A program made the position numbers and the translations under genes. Positions 22,423-35,600 of a DNA stretch of 64,000 bases are shown here, one piece after another. This DNA comes from Volvox africanus. Lineage: Eukaryota; Chlorophyta; Chlorophyceae; Chlamydomonadales; Volvocaceae. The stretch covers positions 3,944,001-4,008,000 of the forward strand of contig BSDZ01000010.1 in NCBI GenBank assembly GCA_030268105.1. Direction: 5' to 3'. The notes under the pieces were generated by a model. The model was given only the letters and a program-made list of their open reading frames with translations, did no database searches and was not told where the DNA came from. Numbering within the stretch: the first letter of the stretch is position 1; the number at the start of each line of letters is the position of its first letter.

Positions 22423-25400
22423 TCAATACAGGCTATGCCTTGCCAGTCCCTCTAGGATGCCGTCCGCATAGCAAGCATCCGCATATATGACCTTGCCGCT
22501 CTGCTCCTGGCGCACTAGCCATTGCAGGAGTTCCGGCTGCGCGTTGCCCACCACGATAGCGGGGTGATCGCCCTCCAGCATCAAAATGTCGTTGCCGCTG
22601 TCGCCGGCTGCCACGCACAGATGCTCAGGAACACCGAACTGCTGCCGGACGTACTGAAGCGCCTTTTCCTTGCCGGCTGCAACCGGCACGCAGTCGATAT
22701 AGCGGTGGCTGCCGTTCCCACTGGTGATGATGCGAACCTGAGAGTTGCACCCCAGGGCCAAAGACGGGCAAACAAGTGTACAAGGAATCATTGGCAACAA
22801 ATTAATGTGGCTGGTTCCAAATTAAACAGATTATCTTAAACAAGGACAAAGCGAAGGGATTGTGGAATGAAGAGGAGGCAGGAAATGAGGCCACAGTCAA
22901 GGCCATTCATGCCCGGCAAGCTCTTGCGAAGGCCACCACTGCGGGAGCGGACTCGTCCACCACCGAAGCCTCACCGGAGTTAGTGACGGTATATCGAAGC
23001 TGCCAGACAGGCGGCGTGTGAACATGGAGCCGTGTTGACTACTGCCGGCAGAACGGAGCTGCCGGCAGGATGCAGCTGGACTAACATCCCCTCCATCCAC
23101 CCTAACATGCCTAACGCAGCGCCTAACCGGCAATCGTCTCTTCTCTTGCCGAATTGTGCAAGACCCTACTGCAAAAAGCTTCTGTATGGCTCGTTTGAAA
23201 ATGTATCACCGAAGAGCACCGCTTGCCGCAATTTCTGCAAATCAAAAAAGGTTTCTTTTCTTCTTCTATGGAACATGCAAAATTCCAGACTGCCGCCAAG
23301 TGTGTGTCTCATCATGAAGCACTGAGTTATCTACCCCTCCCCCCCCACACACACGCACAAAAAAACCATTCATGCGACACTGGATTTGGGGCTTGAGATC
23401 CATACACATGTCTATGCAGGATGGTACTCCACACTCCTCTCCTGCTCTGCAAGCCCCCGCCTCTCCCGGGTCCCAACCCAACCCAATAAAACCTCCGCAC
23501 CTCAAGCTTCTCCCGCTGGAAGCCTTCCATGAGCCGTGCCATGACGTACTCCAACACCTTGACGTCCGCTGTCAGCGCGATTCGATGGCGGTGCTCCGAG
23601 CCGTCGTCCAGGATACACAGTGTCGATTCATCGTTATAATGCGCCATGAGCTGGCGGGCCAAGCGGCGAACCGCGTCCAGGTTCCATCCCGCATCCAGGC
23701 TGAGCGTCCAGTTGGTGTCTTCAATCCACTTGAGCCCCGAGGCAGCGCACCGACCGCATGTCTCGTCCAAGTGCCACACCTACAATGTGAGGTCGGCGCA
23801 TGAGATGTGTGTGTGGGGGGGGAGACACCGCATAACTGTGTGTCAGGGATTGCGCTGCGCACTTTGGTCGAGGCTGATCCGCTCAAAAACCTGCAGTCTG
23901 CTTTCAACAATCCAAACTGCAAAATACACAAAGCAACACAAATGCACAAATGCACAACGTCACGACTGAGGTCGTTCTCTTCCCGAGATTGAGGGGCACC
24001 TCGAGGCGCATAGAACAGAAAGTCAGGATGTTGCGATAATGCGGGACAATAACTATTTGTCACGCATTATAATAATGCAGGGCAAAACGTCATTGTCCCG
24101 CATTATCGCAACACAGGAAGAGCTGTGTCCCCTCCCTCCCTTCCGCAAGCCCGCCCGCCCAACCCCAGCCCGCACCTTGGTCCCTACTGCCGTGACGACC
24201 ACGTCCGGGATGGCCAGCTTTCCATCACATTTCTTCATCAGGTCTACGAACTGACCCAGGCTTCGGCCTGGGACGGCACGGCGCAGCGGGCGGGATGACT
24301 CATGGTCAGGTCGGGGGTGATAACCCAGTCAGAAGCTTTTGGGGACCCGCATCGACTTGACATTATGGTAATGAACAAATAATGGTGTACTTCCGTCACT
24401 CACAGTTATGTGGACCCCAAGTTGCACCAGCTAGTCCCGTTCCCGCGGCAGCAGCTGCGTGAGGGGTCGGTCCGCTCGCATGGCATCTGACTCTTGCGTC
24501 CTTTCCCAGTGCCCTGTACTGTAATTTACACTGCAATTGCTGGACCCCTGGCAGCGTTCCCCGCCATTCAACACGCACCACATTGAATCGCATATGCCCC
24601 TCCTCCCCCCCCCCCTCCGCTCTGTCCCCACCCGTGTTGTACACCAGCAGCGACCCCGCCAGTGAGGCGCTGTTCTCCCAGTACTCGGCGAACCGGTGGC
24701 TGGAAGTGAATGCGTCCGGTGAGCTCATGTCTCCGATCATGGTACCGTCAATGTCGCTCACCTGGATTGCAGGGTGTCAGATTGTAACCTCGTAAGCAGC
24801 TCGAAACAGAACGAATGGATAAAGATGCTCGAGTAGCTGGATGTTGGATGTTGGATGTGGAATGGTTAGGAAATGGGCGCCTGAGAGCGGGAGGATGCGG
24901 CTAAGACGGGCATTCCATTCAAATCCATTTCAGAGGTTTGGGGTTGCAGGAAAGACGAGCGGCGAAGGAATGGCGGGTTGGCATATGCGCAGTGCGCCGC
25001 GCCGTTTTCCTTCCTTCGCTTCACTTCCTCCCCTATGCTTTCCGCCCTTGCACAAAGTATTGCTTCGTGATAGCACCTTTGTCGCCGATGCCGCATGTCC
25101 GCTCCGGAAGTCCTCACACGCCTAGTGGTGCTCAACTACGCCGCACGGAGCAATTGAACGATCAGCGTCGTTGCATCACTACACCTCAACCGCAAAGGAT
25201 GCCAGGGCCGATGGGTTGGCTCATGACATGGCGATATCGAAGGGGAAAGGGGTGGAAGATGAGGAGCTTTGTTGGCCGAGCGCAAAAAGGTCTGGCCGGG
25301 AGGCCGTGGGGTGCTTACCAGCATAATCCTGGACTCGGCCCCCCGCGGGAAGGGCCTCAGCATGCCCTTGGCCAGTTTGAAGGATCCAGGGAAGGGACAC

Positions 25401-28400
25401 ACGTAGAGCGGCGCGCTGCCCGGCCGGTCATCCTTGAGCTTGTCGCCGCTGGCCCCGTTGTTGAGAGTAAACTCCAGGCTTTCGGAGGGGTCAGTAGGCA
25501 CAATAGTCGCCATCTTCCACACACCTAACGAGTTGCCGCGGCTGGGCGCGTTGACCATGCTCAGCCGCTGCCACTCCTGGGAATACACGTATAGAACACA
25601 GCACAGCACAATAAAGCACAGAACGCATACATTCCATGGGGAAAAGCACCTTGCTGAGATGTTTCGCTTCTTGCGTGCACTGGAAAGCAAGTGTCTTTGT
25701 CACCTCTCCTTCCTCTTCCCCATCTGTTCGCAATGACCCCCATGGAGCCGTCATCCAACTGCCCCCGCATCCGACTGCCCCCGCACCCAAGTGCATTGCC
25801 CATGTTTCATCCCAATCGCAGCTATCGCCTGTTCGCCTCACCCCTCTTCCTCCCCACCCGCAAACCCAAACCCCGGATACGATTCCCACTTTCGTCACGG
25901 GCTGTCCGCGAACCACTCTCCGGTACTGAAGCACTGCCTCGTCCCATCCGGTGCAGTAAAATATGCGAAAAAGATCGGGCTCGAAGCTCCACGTCTGTAG
26001 CAGGAAGCACAGTGCGCCCGAGGGAGACGCGAGCAGGGAGAGCAGACACCAATCAGCAGCAAATCCAGGAATGGAAAGAGGCAGGGGAGTTACTGAAAGA
26101 AGGCAATGATTTTGGACAGGTACATTAGCGGAGCTCACGGACGATATAACGCAGTATGCTGCACATAGATGGAAACTGAGACCGAAATTAGGATTAGGAG
26201 ACAACCTAATGCATGGCAGTGGCGGGTTGAAACGGAGCCCCGAAGAGGAAGTAGTCGGCAAACGGAATGACAACACCAGGGGTAGCAAGACCCGGCGCAG
26301 ACGGAAAAAAGCACCAAAGGTCACCGGCAGCGAAAGAGTGGCGGGGACAGGAGAACATAGAGGAGGCAGGATCAAGACGGCAGGAGAATGCCGCCTGAAG
26401 GCTTGACGGTTTCCAATATTCCTGTGCCAAGTTAGCGCCAGTACCCAAAAACATGTCAGGTGCTAGTCGTGAGACGGACGCAGCCGCGGGTTTGATTTCG
26501 GCATGTAGGGGGGGAGGATGCAGAATGGAATGGGGGAGTGTGAGATCCTTTGTAAGGAAGTATGTTTGGACTCCGAGGTGGTTTTAGGCCACCCTACCAG
26601 GGAGCTCTCAAGTGACGGCAGCTGGTCCGAATCCCCAATTCGCTGCGCACGTTTATACTTCGGACAACCAGAGCCTCTGCGGCCGCACCTGGTCGACATC
26701 ATCAGCGGAACACAATCATTATTGCGACACGCCCCTGCATCAGCGTGATAATCACCGCTAACTACCTGTGACCGCAGCCACTCATCGTTCTACATACCAT
26801 TCGGACATTTTGCCCTGCCCCATTAAACCGTGCCCCTGCTGCGGTCCACGTCATGCCTCTACAATCCCCGCTGCCCCCCCCGCCCGCACTGGTCATGGCT
26901 TAACCCATCGGCCACCGCAGCAACCCATCGCAGCAACAGCCCATCCCAACCCGGTCGCAACACCAGAAGGCGCAACAGCAGGACCGGCCTCCCCGGGCAG
27001 CCAACAGCCTTGGACCTCTTTACAGCCCCACTTCGCACTATCCGCATCCTAACTTAAGAGAGAGTTAGGGGCGCCCCTAAGAGGAGACATCACCACGCAC
27101 TCGGTGGACCTCGCCGTACTCCTCGTTAGGGTAGACTGGCTGGCTGGGATCTGAGGTTACGTTGCCGTCCACGGCGAACACGTACGCGTACTGCCCAGGC
27201 TGTGGGAAGAAATCGGCGCAGGGTGGGGCCGTGAAGTTGGTCTCAAAAATGGAGCTGGAGTTAGCGTGAGACTCACACGCGAGCATGAGGGTTGCACAGG
27301 CCTGCTTCGCCAAGGCTGACGTGGTGCATAATGCTGCGGACGCCTCTGCTACGGAGGCAGGACCAGATACCCTCTGCCACTAACGGTGGATGCACGAACG
27401 CGCGAAATTCAAAGCATTCCCATGATTCGTGTGCCCTAGTGATTCGTGTGACCCTCATTCATTACGAGGCTTACGAGGCGTTCCTGGCTGACTTTTTACG
27501 ACGCGTTTCCTGCTTGCCCCTACTTCGACTCTACCACGCCACCTCTGCGGTCAGCCACTCGAGTCACACCTTGCGTGCGTGTTGCCCCTACCTTTCAAAC
27601 TACTTCCCTAGATTCTGTCTGAGAGAACTAAATCGGCATATGAATCCACGTCTATAACCCCCGACCCGTCCACATCCCCGTGGCCGTCCCCGTCCCCGGG
27701 CATGTATCGGGGAGCATGTGACAAGATTGTTTGACATCAGCCTTCTCATTCCCTCACCTGATGCGCTTTTTTACTAGTACTAGTCTGCTCACTACGTCTC
27801 TTTCGGTCTAATCCTACTCCCGGAGTCCCCCTTAAAAGTAAAATTTGTATGGCATAGCACATTCCAGTCCATCCTCTCCTCTCCTCTTTTCCTCTCCCTC
27901 GCTTTCCGTTGGGCCCAAACCCACCGGAAGATGCGCCTTGGCCAGGAACATCCCCGAGGCCGGATCCTTCTTCAGTACCAGCGAATACTGGGGAAGCACG
28001 GGAACGCGGCGTGGTGTCAATATTGGGACAGCTACGGTTAATCCGAAACTACATGGCTAATTGGCAAGTGGCTTAACCTCCTGGTTTGCAAACCAATCTC
28101 GTACCATGCAAGTAACGCTTAATGGCATGCTGGAACTAACGCTGATGCTTGCGTAGCTGTCAAATACTCCGATTCTGTTCAAGCAACTGGCAGAATGCGG
28201 GCCGCCGCCACGCTCTGAATGAACTTGCCCATAAGTATCCTCACTCCTCCATCAAGCGAGCACACAAGACGAGAAGACAAGCGGGGGACAAGCCGACTAC
28301 TTCCACACCTCCCTCCCACAGCCCGATAGCCATCAGGGAGAAACGAGCACCCATAGGCCATCAGCCAGTAGGGTGATACTTCCCCTGGCAACAAGCGTGG

Positions 28401-30077
28401 AACCGCTCCGTTTGCCGCCCCTGGCTCTTGTAACCTGGTATGCTGTTTTCCCCTCACAGGTTTTCTGCCCTCGTAGCGGTGCTCCTCACCTGCCAGTTGT
28501 CCCAGTTCCCAATCACGAATACGTTCTCAGCCCGCGGCGCCTTTATGGAAAAAGTGGCTGTGGGTGCAATGACCCGGTAATTATTCAGGTGCCCCTGAGA
28601 GAGGGAATATTCACAGGCATACGTGGAGAGGGGCGTCGGCCAGGCCGCCCGTAAGGAATGGAACCGGGCATTGCCAGAGCAGCGACCTGTCGACCACACT
28701 GCGCTCGATAGCCGCAGCACGCAATATTGCATGCCGCCAACGGGCCAGCTAGTTAGCAGTAGGATGGCATTGTTCATGACTTAACAAAAGACAGCTGTGC
28801 TTTAAAGCGTATTGCTATGGCGCAGCCACTGACGTGTGTTAGGAATCAAAACTTTCTACAGCGCGTCCCTTCACCACATCAGGTCAGACCGTGAGCGAGG
28901 GACGGGCATGGGGCGTCCACTTAAGCGACATTCTGTAACTGCTTTTATAACAATTATATACTAAGACGGGCAAGTCGCAATAAGAGGCAGGATGAACAAT
29001 TTCCGGGACAGGTCCGGGACATTCTGCCGACGAATTCCACAAGATGTAATCAGTACCCTGGGCAGAACGGGCCACAACCGCCCGCCGCGCCAGTGATCAC
29101 GTATCCGTTATGCCCCTTACCTCAGCGTTGGTAACAGTGGGCTCGTGGGGTGCAGGTGTCCACACCTTGTCCACCACGAACTTGAACTGATTTGTATGAC
29201 AAGGCCAGCCGGAAAACATCAATGGAGCCGCTTCCTTTTCAAATATCCAATTAAGACTGACGGACCGAATCCAAGGATCACAAGATCCGGGCCAGGTATG
29301 TGATTAGGGGGATATAGGCCCGGGATGCGGGATGGGATGCGCACGAAAACCCGACATGAGTACGGAACGCCGTTCCACCGCCGCTCCCTTGAGAAGTTTC
29401 CATCGAGGCTTCGCTGCCATGACCTGCCAACTGCAAAGCTACTAGTTACTAAACTGGTTACCTCCACCCTGAGGTTACGGGGCTGCTTAGAAGCCCCAAA
29501 CACAAGCCCCTTGACCCTAATCACACCCAAGGGGATGCACGACGCCTGTATGCCCACCTCATATGTGCCAGGCTGCAAGGGCAGGATTAAGACTGCGTCC
29601 CGGTCTCGGCCAGCTTTATGCAGGCGAACACCTTTCGTCCATTCGTTGAAACTACCTGTGAAGATCCCGAGTTTCAAGGCCCAGTAATACAACAAGTTGT
29701 GAGAGGTGGTAGGGAGATGCGGGCTAAGCTGCAGGCCCAGAACTCCCGAAATGCTCACCCCAGATATAAACTTCTTCGCCGCCCAAGACCGCCGGCCAAG
29801 TAAACTTTGACCACACGACTTGTCCTTGAAATAATCCATCATCAGTAAGCTTTGTAACATTGCCCGGGGCGGACAAGCCAGGGACTGATTGGAACTGTCG
29901 GATGGTGTCCTGAAGTGTCACCGACACCGGGCTGGTTGCACCACAACGTGACGGTGGTCGATAACGTATTGGAACAATAGGCAGCAAGCTGCAACGGCGA
30001 GCCGATAAGCGCGCAAAGCCCTTTTCCTGATGACGATATACACGCTGCGAGCTCCCTTTTCCTAAAGCCGTATTCAT
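22423..30077 (-). CDS. Plastid-targeted CBM48 (x2) - sucrose-phosphatase fusion, 11 exons
   Basis: Exons 29759-30077, 29558-29655, 29121-29186, 28490-28594, 27925-27987, 27101-27199, 25319-25576, 24632-24761, 24176-24267, 23501-23779 and 22423-22737. All phases agree; 607 aa. Residues 1-60 are Arg/Ser-rich, as in a chloroplast transit peptide. Two AMPK/CBM48-type glucan-binding modules follow: the first around EEVYIWGGSFNEW and LQPGTYEFKFVVDKVW (about 84-161), the second around ENVFVIGNWDNWQ and LPPGQYAYVFAVDG (about 162-250). A further beta-rich linker (251-336) precedes a HAD phosphatase of the sucrose-6F-phosphate phosphohydrolase family: DIDGT (339-343), NTGRS (378-382), Lys 526 and GDSGND (548-553). 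All catalytic acids are present. The expected reaction is sucrose-6-phosphate to sucrose, but with starch-binding modules a different sugar-phosphate substrate is possible. Confidence 0.92.
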
Positions 30078-31277
30078 CTTGCAAATTAAATAAGGGTTGT
30101 AATTACATCTAGTAGCAAAACATTTTAGCCCTTGGCTGGGCCTCACTTTCGACGTAAATAGAAAGGTAAGCAAGTAACCGTTAAAGACAATAGATACCTC
30201 GGGTATACGTAAACAAGTGAAATGTGGATGGTATTATGTAAAGGAAGTATGTACTTCATGTGGCTCATGGATGTTGCCATTTGGTCATCAAGAGGTGGCA
30301 AGCCTCAAGTGTCATGCAAACAACCAGTCAACACAAAATTTGGGAACAAAGAAATGATGAAAACAGAGCTTGAGGCCTTCCGTCCATGTTGTTACGAGGT
30401 CACTTGGTTATCCCACATACCCGTATCAATCACCACGACTCCAACCAGGTGAATTTTACTCAAGAACTCAATCCGTCCGCCAGACCTTATTGTTTTAGAT
30501 GCAACAACGTGAATCCAAGCTTGACGAAGGTGCTGGGAGTTTCCATCAGAAAGGACCGCGGAGGTGTAGCACCGGCGTGTGCGTAGCGGTGCGTGCATAT
30601 GAACCCAAACCCGGACATCCTGGTAGAGGTTACTTTGTCCTGTCGCACGCTCTGATTGCTTCGACTGTGAATGTCCCGCAGCGCATCAATCCTGTCGTCT
30701 AACACTCAAAACCCAACCTACTCTGCCTAGAGCGCAACCGCCGCTCAACGCTGCTGATTCTGCTAAACGTCACTATATCCGCAACAAGTCTTTTCCAGTC
30801 ACAATAACAAGGTACGGTTATGTCAGATCCGTTATCTTCCTAGTCTTAAGTGACTCGGTGATGCTTCAACGATATCCTGCAGTAGTCCGTACGGGGACCC
30901 CTTAACAAACAATGGTCGTTGTACTTTTGGTGCAGAAATAGTACATGCATTCGCGTCCGAGATGCTTTTACAGGATAAACTAACTTACTGTTGTCCTTCC
31001 CGAAGTCTCTTTATCTAAAAATTCAGAAACCCCTCAACTGTCTTATCATAATGCTTTAAGGGTTAGCTTGCACCCGTATTGTGAATGGGTTTTATAGCAA
31101 GGTTCACCCAATATATATAATTTCTGCGGCGATAGGGGCCCTGTCGAAAAGATCCTCACGCGCTGACGTCGACTTAACAACCTGGGGAGTCGCACAGTGG
31201 CTCGCACCGGCATTGGTGATTCTAATAACTTGAAGTGCATACTAATATACGGCACGTTGAAGATCAATTACCCTAAA
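30078..31277. promoter_or_regulatory. Divergent intergenic, fusion gene / thioredoxin
   Basis: 1.2 kb between outward-facing starts of the CBM48-phosphatase and the thioredoxin z-like gene. A minus-strand stretch at 30640-30705 (LDDRIDALRDIHSRSNQS) is open but has no clear splice join to the fusion gene. No promoter element was identified. Confidence 0.4.
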
Positions 31278-32638
31278 ATGTCGACAGTACTCAAACGTCA
31301 GCCTGCCAGCATTATCAGCTGTCCAGGTGCCCGTCCGCGAAAGTATTGCATGGTTCTTAAGGTAGCTTCCGCCATCCCTTCCAATACTTCTTCCAAGGCG
31401 GTCTCAACCGTGGATGCCGCTTTGCGCAAACGAACTGGGTCCTTCGTGAATTTTTCAGCGACGGCGGTTGATTTTTACAGAGTCATGGCCCGCCTTGAGG
31501 CTGCAAGTTCTCTTCCGCCAGAAACTCTATCTGGGATGTCTCCTGCTGTGCCGATATTGCCAGCGCCCCAGCGTAAGGCTTGGTCCGGCATCCTAGAGGG
31601 CATGTTTGGTCGCTCGACCAGCAGAAATCAGGAACACATCGAAACGCCAGACACAACATCGGATTTTGACAACGACTCACCGTTGACCCATGCAGTGGTC
31701 ATGTTCACAGCAACCTGGTGTGGTCCGTGCAGCGTGGTGTACCGTGAACTCAAATTGGCTGCAGGCAGGCTGCAGGATCGGCCTCCCACGGCCATTATCG
31801 TGGTGGACGTGGACGAGGAGAAGGAGTTGGCATCACAGCTGGGCATTAAGGTTAGCTTTGAGGCACGGGTCTTTCGTTACAGGTCGTCCTTAAGCATATG
31901 TACGTAGTGAGAAGTCTGCAGCTCTAATAAGAAAAAAGGGTTTCGGGCCCCCACTGGAAGCTCTGGCTCGAGGTGAATATTGTATATAACCAAGTTCCAT
32001 TGCATGCGCGCCTTTCTGTCATCAAGTCCTGGATGATCCGTTGAGTACCTCGGTGTTGCATGAGGGATTTGCACGATGGCACGCAACTTATCACCCACTG
32101 CTTGGTTATCACTCTATAAACTCCATAACATGTTGCCCCCCTCTCGTACAATATCTTGTTCAGGCACTGCCAACGCTGCTGTACTTGAGCCCGGACGAGT
32201 CCCGGGGACCCATCTTTTCCCAGGTTAGTAAATCGTGACCTTGACCTTGGCCTGCGCGGCCTTGACCGCATGGTAGCCGGCGATGTGTTAATCAATCCGT
32301 TTGAAGACACTTTGCTACAGGCCATCCGACCATCCATACCGGCGTACTGGGAAGCGGTCGCTGCTTTAATACCTCATGCACATGTTTAATGGACGTCATA
32401 CTCGAATGCAGCGATGTGCAACATATCATGTATCACATACCATGCATGACATGTCATATATGATTTATGATTTCATACCGAATTTCCCGCGCAATAACCA
32501 CTCTCAGAGAGCTTCAAGCCCAAGTCGTCCCCACTTGGTCCACAGGGTCCCGTGTCGGCGTCCTTTATCTTAGACGCCTTGGACCGTGCGGCGGTTTTTG
32601 GTGGACGCGACGTTATGGCCAAGTGGCGCAAGCTATGA
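31278..32638 (+). CDS. Plastid thioredoxin z-like protein, 3 exons
   Basis: Exons 31278-31850, 32164-32223 and 32546-32638, all phase 0; 241 aa. The start ATG has a good context (AAAATGTCG). Residues 1 to about 125 are rich in Ser, Arg and Ala with few acids, as in a transit peptide. The thioredoxin fold follows: VVMFTATWCGPC with the WCGPC active site at 147-151, VVDVDEEKELASQLGI, then the cis-Pro loop ALPTLLYLSPDES, and a C-terminal helix ILDALDRAAVFGG. The SPD-type segment after the cis-Pro strand and the long final helix resemble thioredoxin z (CITRX), a subunit of the plastid RNA polymerase complex and redox regulator. The thioredoxin call is firm; the z subtype is likely. Its start lies 1.2 kb from that of the CBM48-phosphatase gene, divergently. 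Confidence 0.86.
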
Positions 32639-35600
32639 TGTCACGCCGGGATGTCATGAGCACAGCTGGAGGGGGAACACAGAAGTAGTCGCAGCAGCAG
32701 CAGCAGCAGCACCGCAGGTGCGAACGCAGAATAACATGGACGTTTACGCCTAATGATCAGGTCTTATTCGGCACCGCTGCTATCGAGGTCACTGGCGTCG
32801 CATTAGGCTTGTGTATAATTAGCACAGTCCTGGGATGGTTTTTAAGTCCCTGAGACCGTAAATCTCGCTGTCGGGGTCTGGTTTGAGTGAAGTGGGGTGA
32901 GATGAGGTGAGGTGAGGTGAGGTGAGACGATGAGCTGGAGAATGCGCCGCCGATTTACACGGCCACTACGACGATAAGCAGGAGTAGGTGACAAAAAAGA
33001 GATAGCGGACCAAGTTTTAAGCCGCGCGTAAAAGCTACTTCGGCTAATTAATTCATTATCTTTGCAGTGGAGTTGGTTGTTAGAGAGAGCGTCGCGCTGA
33101 CGTAGATCTCATGCCACGAGACGTATTGGTTGGAAGGAATATTTTGCCCGTCGCAAGGACCCACCTGACGTTCGGGCAACGTGCCTGTGGTGTCGATTGG
33201 TACCTCATGTCGGTGCTGTCTGGTCGCAGCAACGCCATTATAATGCTATTGGAAGCCAGATGCTGTTCAGTATGCGCAGCTAATGTCCGATGGTTGAAAG
33301 GGGCCGGGGCGCCCGAGCGGGCTTGGCAGGCTAAATAGCTAAGGATTTCTTGGGCTGGTCCGACATATAAGTGCTTGATCACCATCGGTGCTCACCGGCC
33401 CCCGAAGCGCTGCCGACCGCCAGCTTCTATTTTATGCGTTTAGTTGGGACCGACTGAATAAGCCACGCAAGTTGAGGACTGCGTGGGAGAACGTAGCATA
33501 GTTTGGCGGTGAGAGGGACCTTGAGCGTGGGTGATGTTGATAAGTAAGTTCCTACCTGATGCTGACAGCCAGCGAATAAAAGGAATCGTGCGGCTTGAAC
33601 GTAGTGCCGACCGAGGTGGTGATTGCTATGTTCGCTGAACTACGCTGTCATGCGTTGTGGTCTGCAGCGTGCTACGGCAGAGGGACTCCATATTGTGGGG
33701 AATGAAACTTTACTGTGCTCTACTGGACGTTTTGCTTTCGTGTCCATGCGGCGCCATTTTTCCTCTCAACGTGGGAAGGATTTACTTGCGAGGTAAAGCG
33801 GCGGTTTCTGCCGTTCCGTTCACCCTATTGTCTGTGGTTATGCCATGTATAACACTGTACACAATAAACTCTTTAGTGCGCTCGGGTCCCCGTGCGGCAG
33901 CCAGCCAGCCCAGCAACCAGTGGGAGTCCCGGCAACACGCGGCCGTGAGGACATAACCACCTACTTTTCGGACGCGAATGTTAACAATCGCTGATCGCTG
34001 ATCGCGGGCAATCATTGGTGCTGCTGTTGCCAAGGAAGAGGTGGCCATATGCGAGCGCGGCAGGACAACGAACAGGAGAGAGCGGATGTGTGGCTCACAG
34101 GAGGGTGAGGCCTTGACTCCTACATCATCGATGATCGCTCAACGTGACAAACCCATCTAACCCCCTCGGTGACGCAAGCAGTGATTTGTCTTGAAATGAT
34201 GGCTCGTAATAATGCACGAAACAATTCAAGCCACATCATCACAGTTGCGCAAAATCACACAACGGCACAAGACACCGAATGCAGCTTTGTCCACTCCACT
34301 CCCTGATCAGACTGTGAACAACAGGATGCCCCCTACATCTTCCGGCTTGGGCCGGATATACGTAGCCACTACGTCACAATGTCAACCAAAGCCATGCAAG
34401 TGATGCAAGCCATGGGGGGCCGAATATCTGCATCGCCTTCTTCAAAACACCAAAACACGTAATCTGTGCGCATACAAAACCTCTTCTCGTCTGAGTCGCC
34501 CTGCCCCCATAAAGCACAGCCGCCCAGCGCCTATGCAGTCAACACGAATTCCGAAGACATGCAATCTTTTGTCCAGATACAAATCCGCTCAACCATGCCT
34601 CAATCGACGATGCTGACTTTCAATCATTTGCCCACCACGCGCCGTGCCAGGCAGTAGCTAAGGGCCGGGAAATAAATTCGATGCCTGAACATGTGCCATG
34701 TAGAAAAACACATTATGATCCTCTCCATGCAGCCGCCATGGATTCACCAGCCCGCATATCTGCCACAACGATTACAACCTGTTGAAAACTTTCCATAGCA
34801 CCATGCCGTGAAATCTTCTTTTACACCGTTACTTGTTCTCAGGTACACCAAACCCTTGAAAACTGTTGAGGCAAATTGATATATTCTCCCTCATTCTTGG
34901 AGCAAAAATGCTACCTCAGCTGTGAAAAATTTCTGCCGCCTTGCGGGATCCCTGATCCATTGGAGAATGACCGACACACAGCGACCTGATTGGTAGACTT
35001 CTTGGGGGTTTGGGTTGTTGCACAGAGACAGTCGTTAACTGTATACATACAGCCACAGCCGTAGCCTCTCACGGCTCTGGCGGACGAAGCGTGCCATAAC
35101 CGGAGTGCGAACTAACAAAACACGGTGGGCACAAAAGCACACATGAGGTGGCGTGGGGGGAAGGGGTAAACACAGGAGGAAAGCCTAACAATCGCACGGT
35201 GCTGGGCACACACGGCCCGCATATTGGCCCCGCCCGTTCAAGGCTTTCCTAATCAAAACATGCGGTGCTGTGGCAAAACACAAAAATGGCAGCAGCCATA
35301 ACCGCAGCCCGGATCAACCATAACCCACCCGCGCAGCGGCACATAATCCAGAAGTTTGGAGCCGTCGGGCGTTGAAAGCGAAGCACCGTCCCCACTACCC
35401 CACATAGTGCCGTGCACATGGCACTGCGCCAATTGCGCTGGACACTAGGAGAAGTGAATGAGCTTCGCCGCTCCCATGACCTCCTCCACTCACAGCAAAT
35501 ACATGTACAGTCCGGCCGTCCATGCCGGGACAAGAGCCAGAGGTCGAAAGCGCAAAAATAGCACATCGCTGTCAACCAAGCTTTTGCGCAGGTTATAAGG

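Noticed and set aside
25491..26375. 294-codon minus-strand frame
   Set aside because: It overlaps exon 7 of the CBM48-phosphatase in another frame and otherwise covers intron 25577-27100; no recognisable product.
32467..32688. Longer frame through the thioredoxin last exon
   Set aside because: The frame starting at the 32546 acceptor joins in phase and gives a helix typical of thioredoxin; the longer frame gives an Arg/Trp-rich unlikely product.
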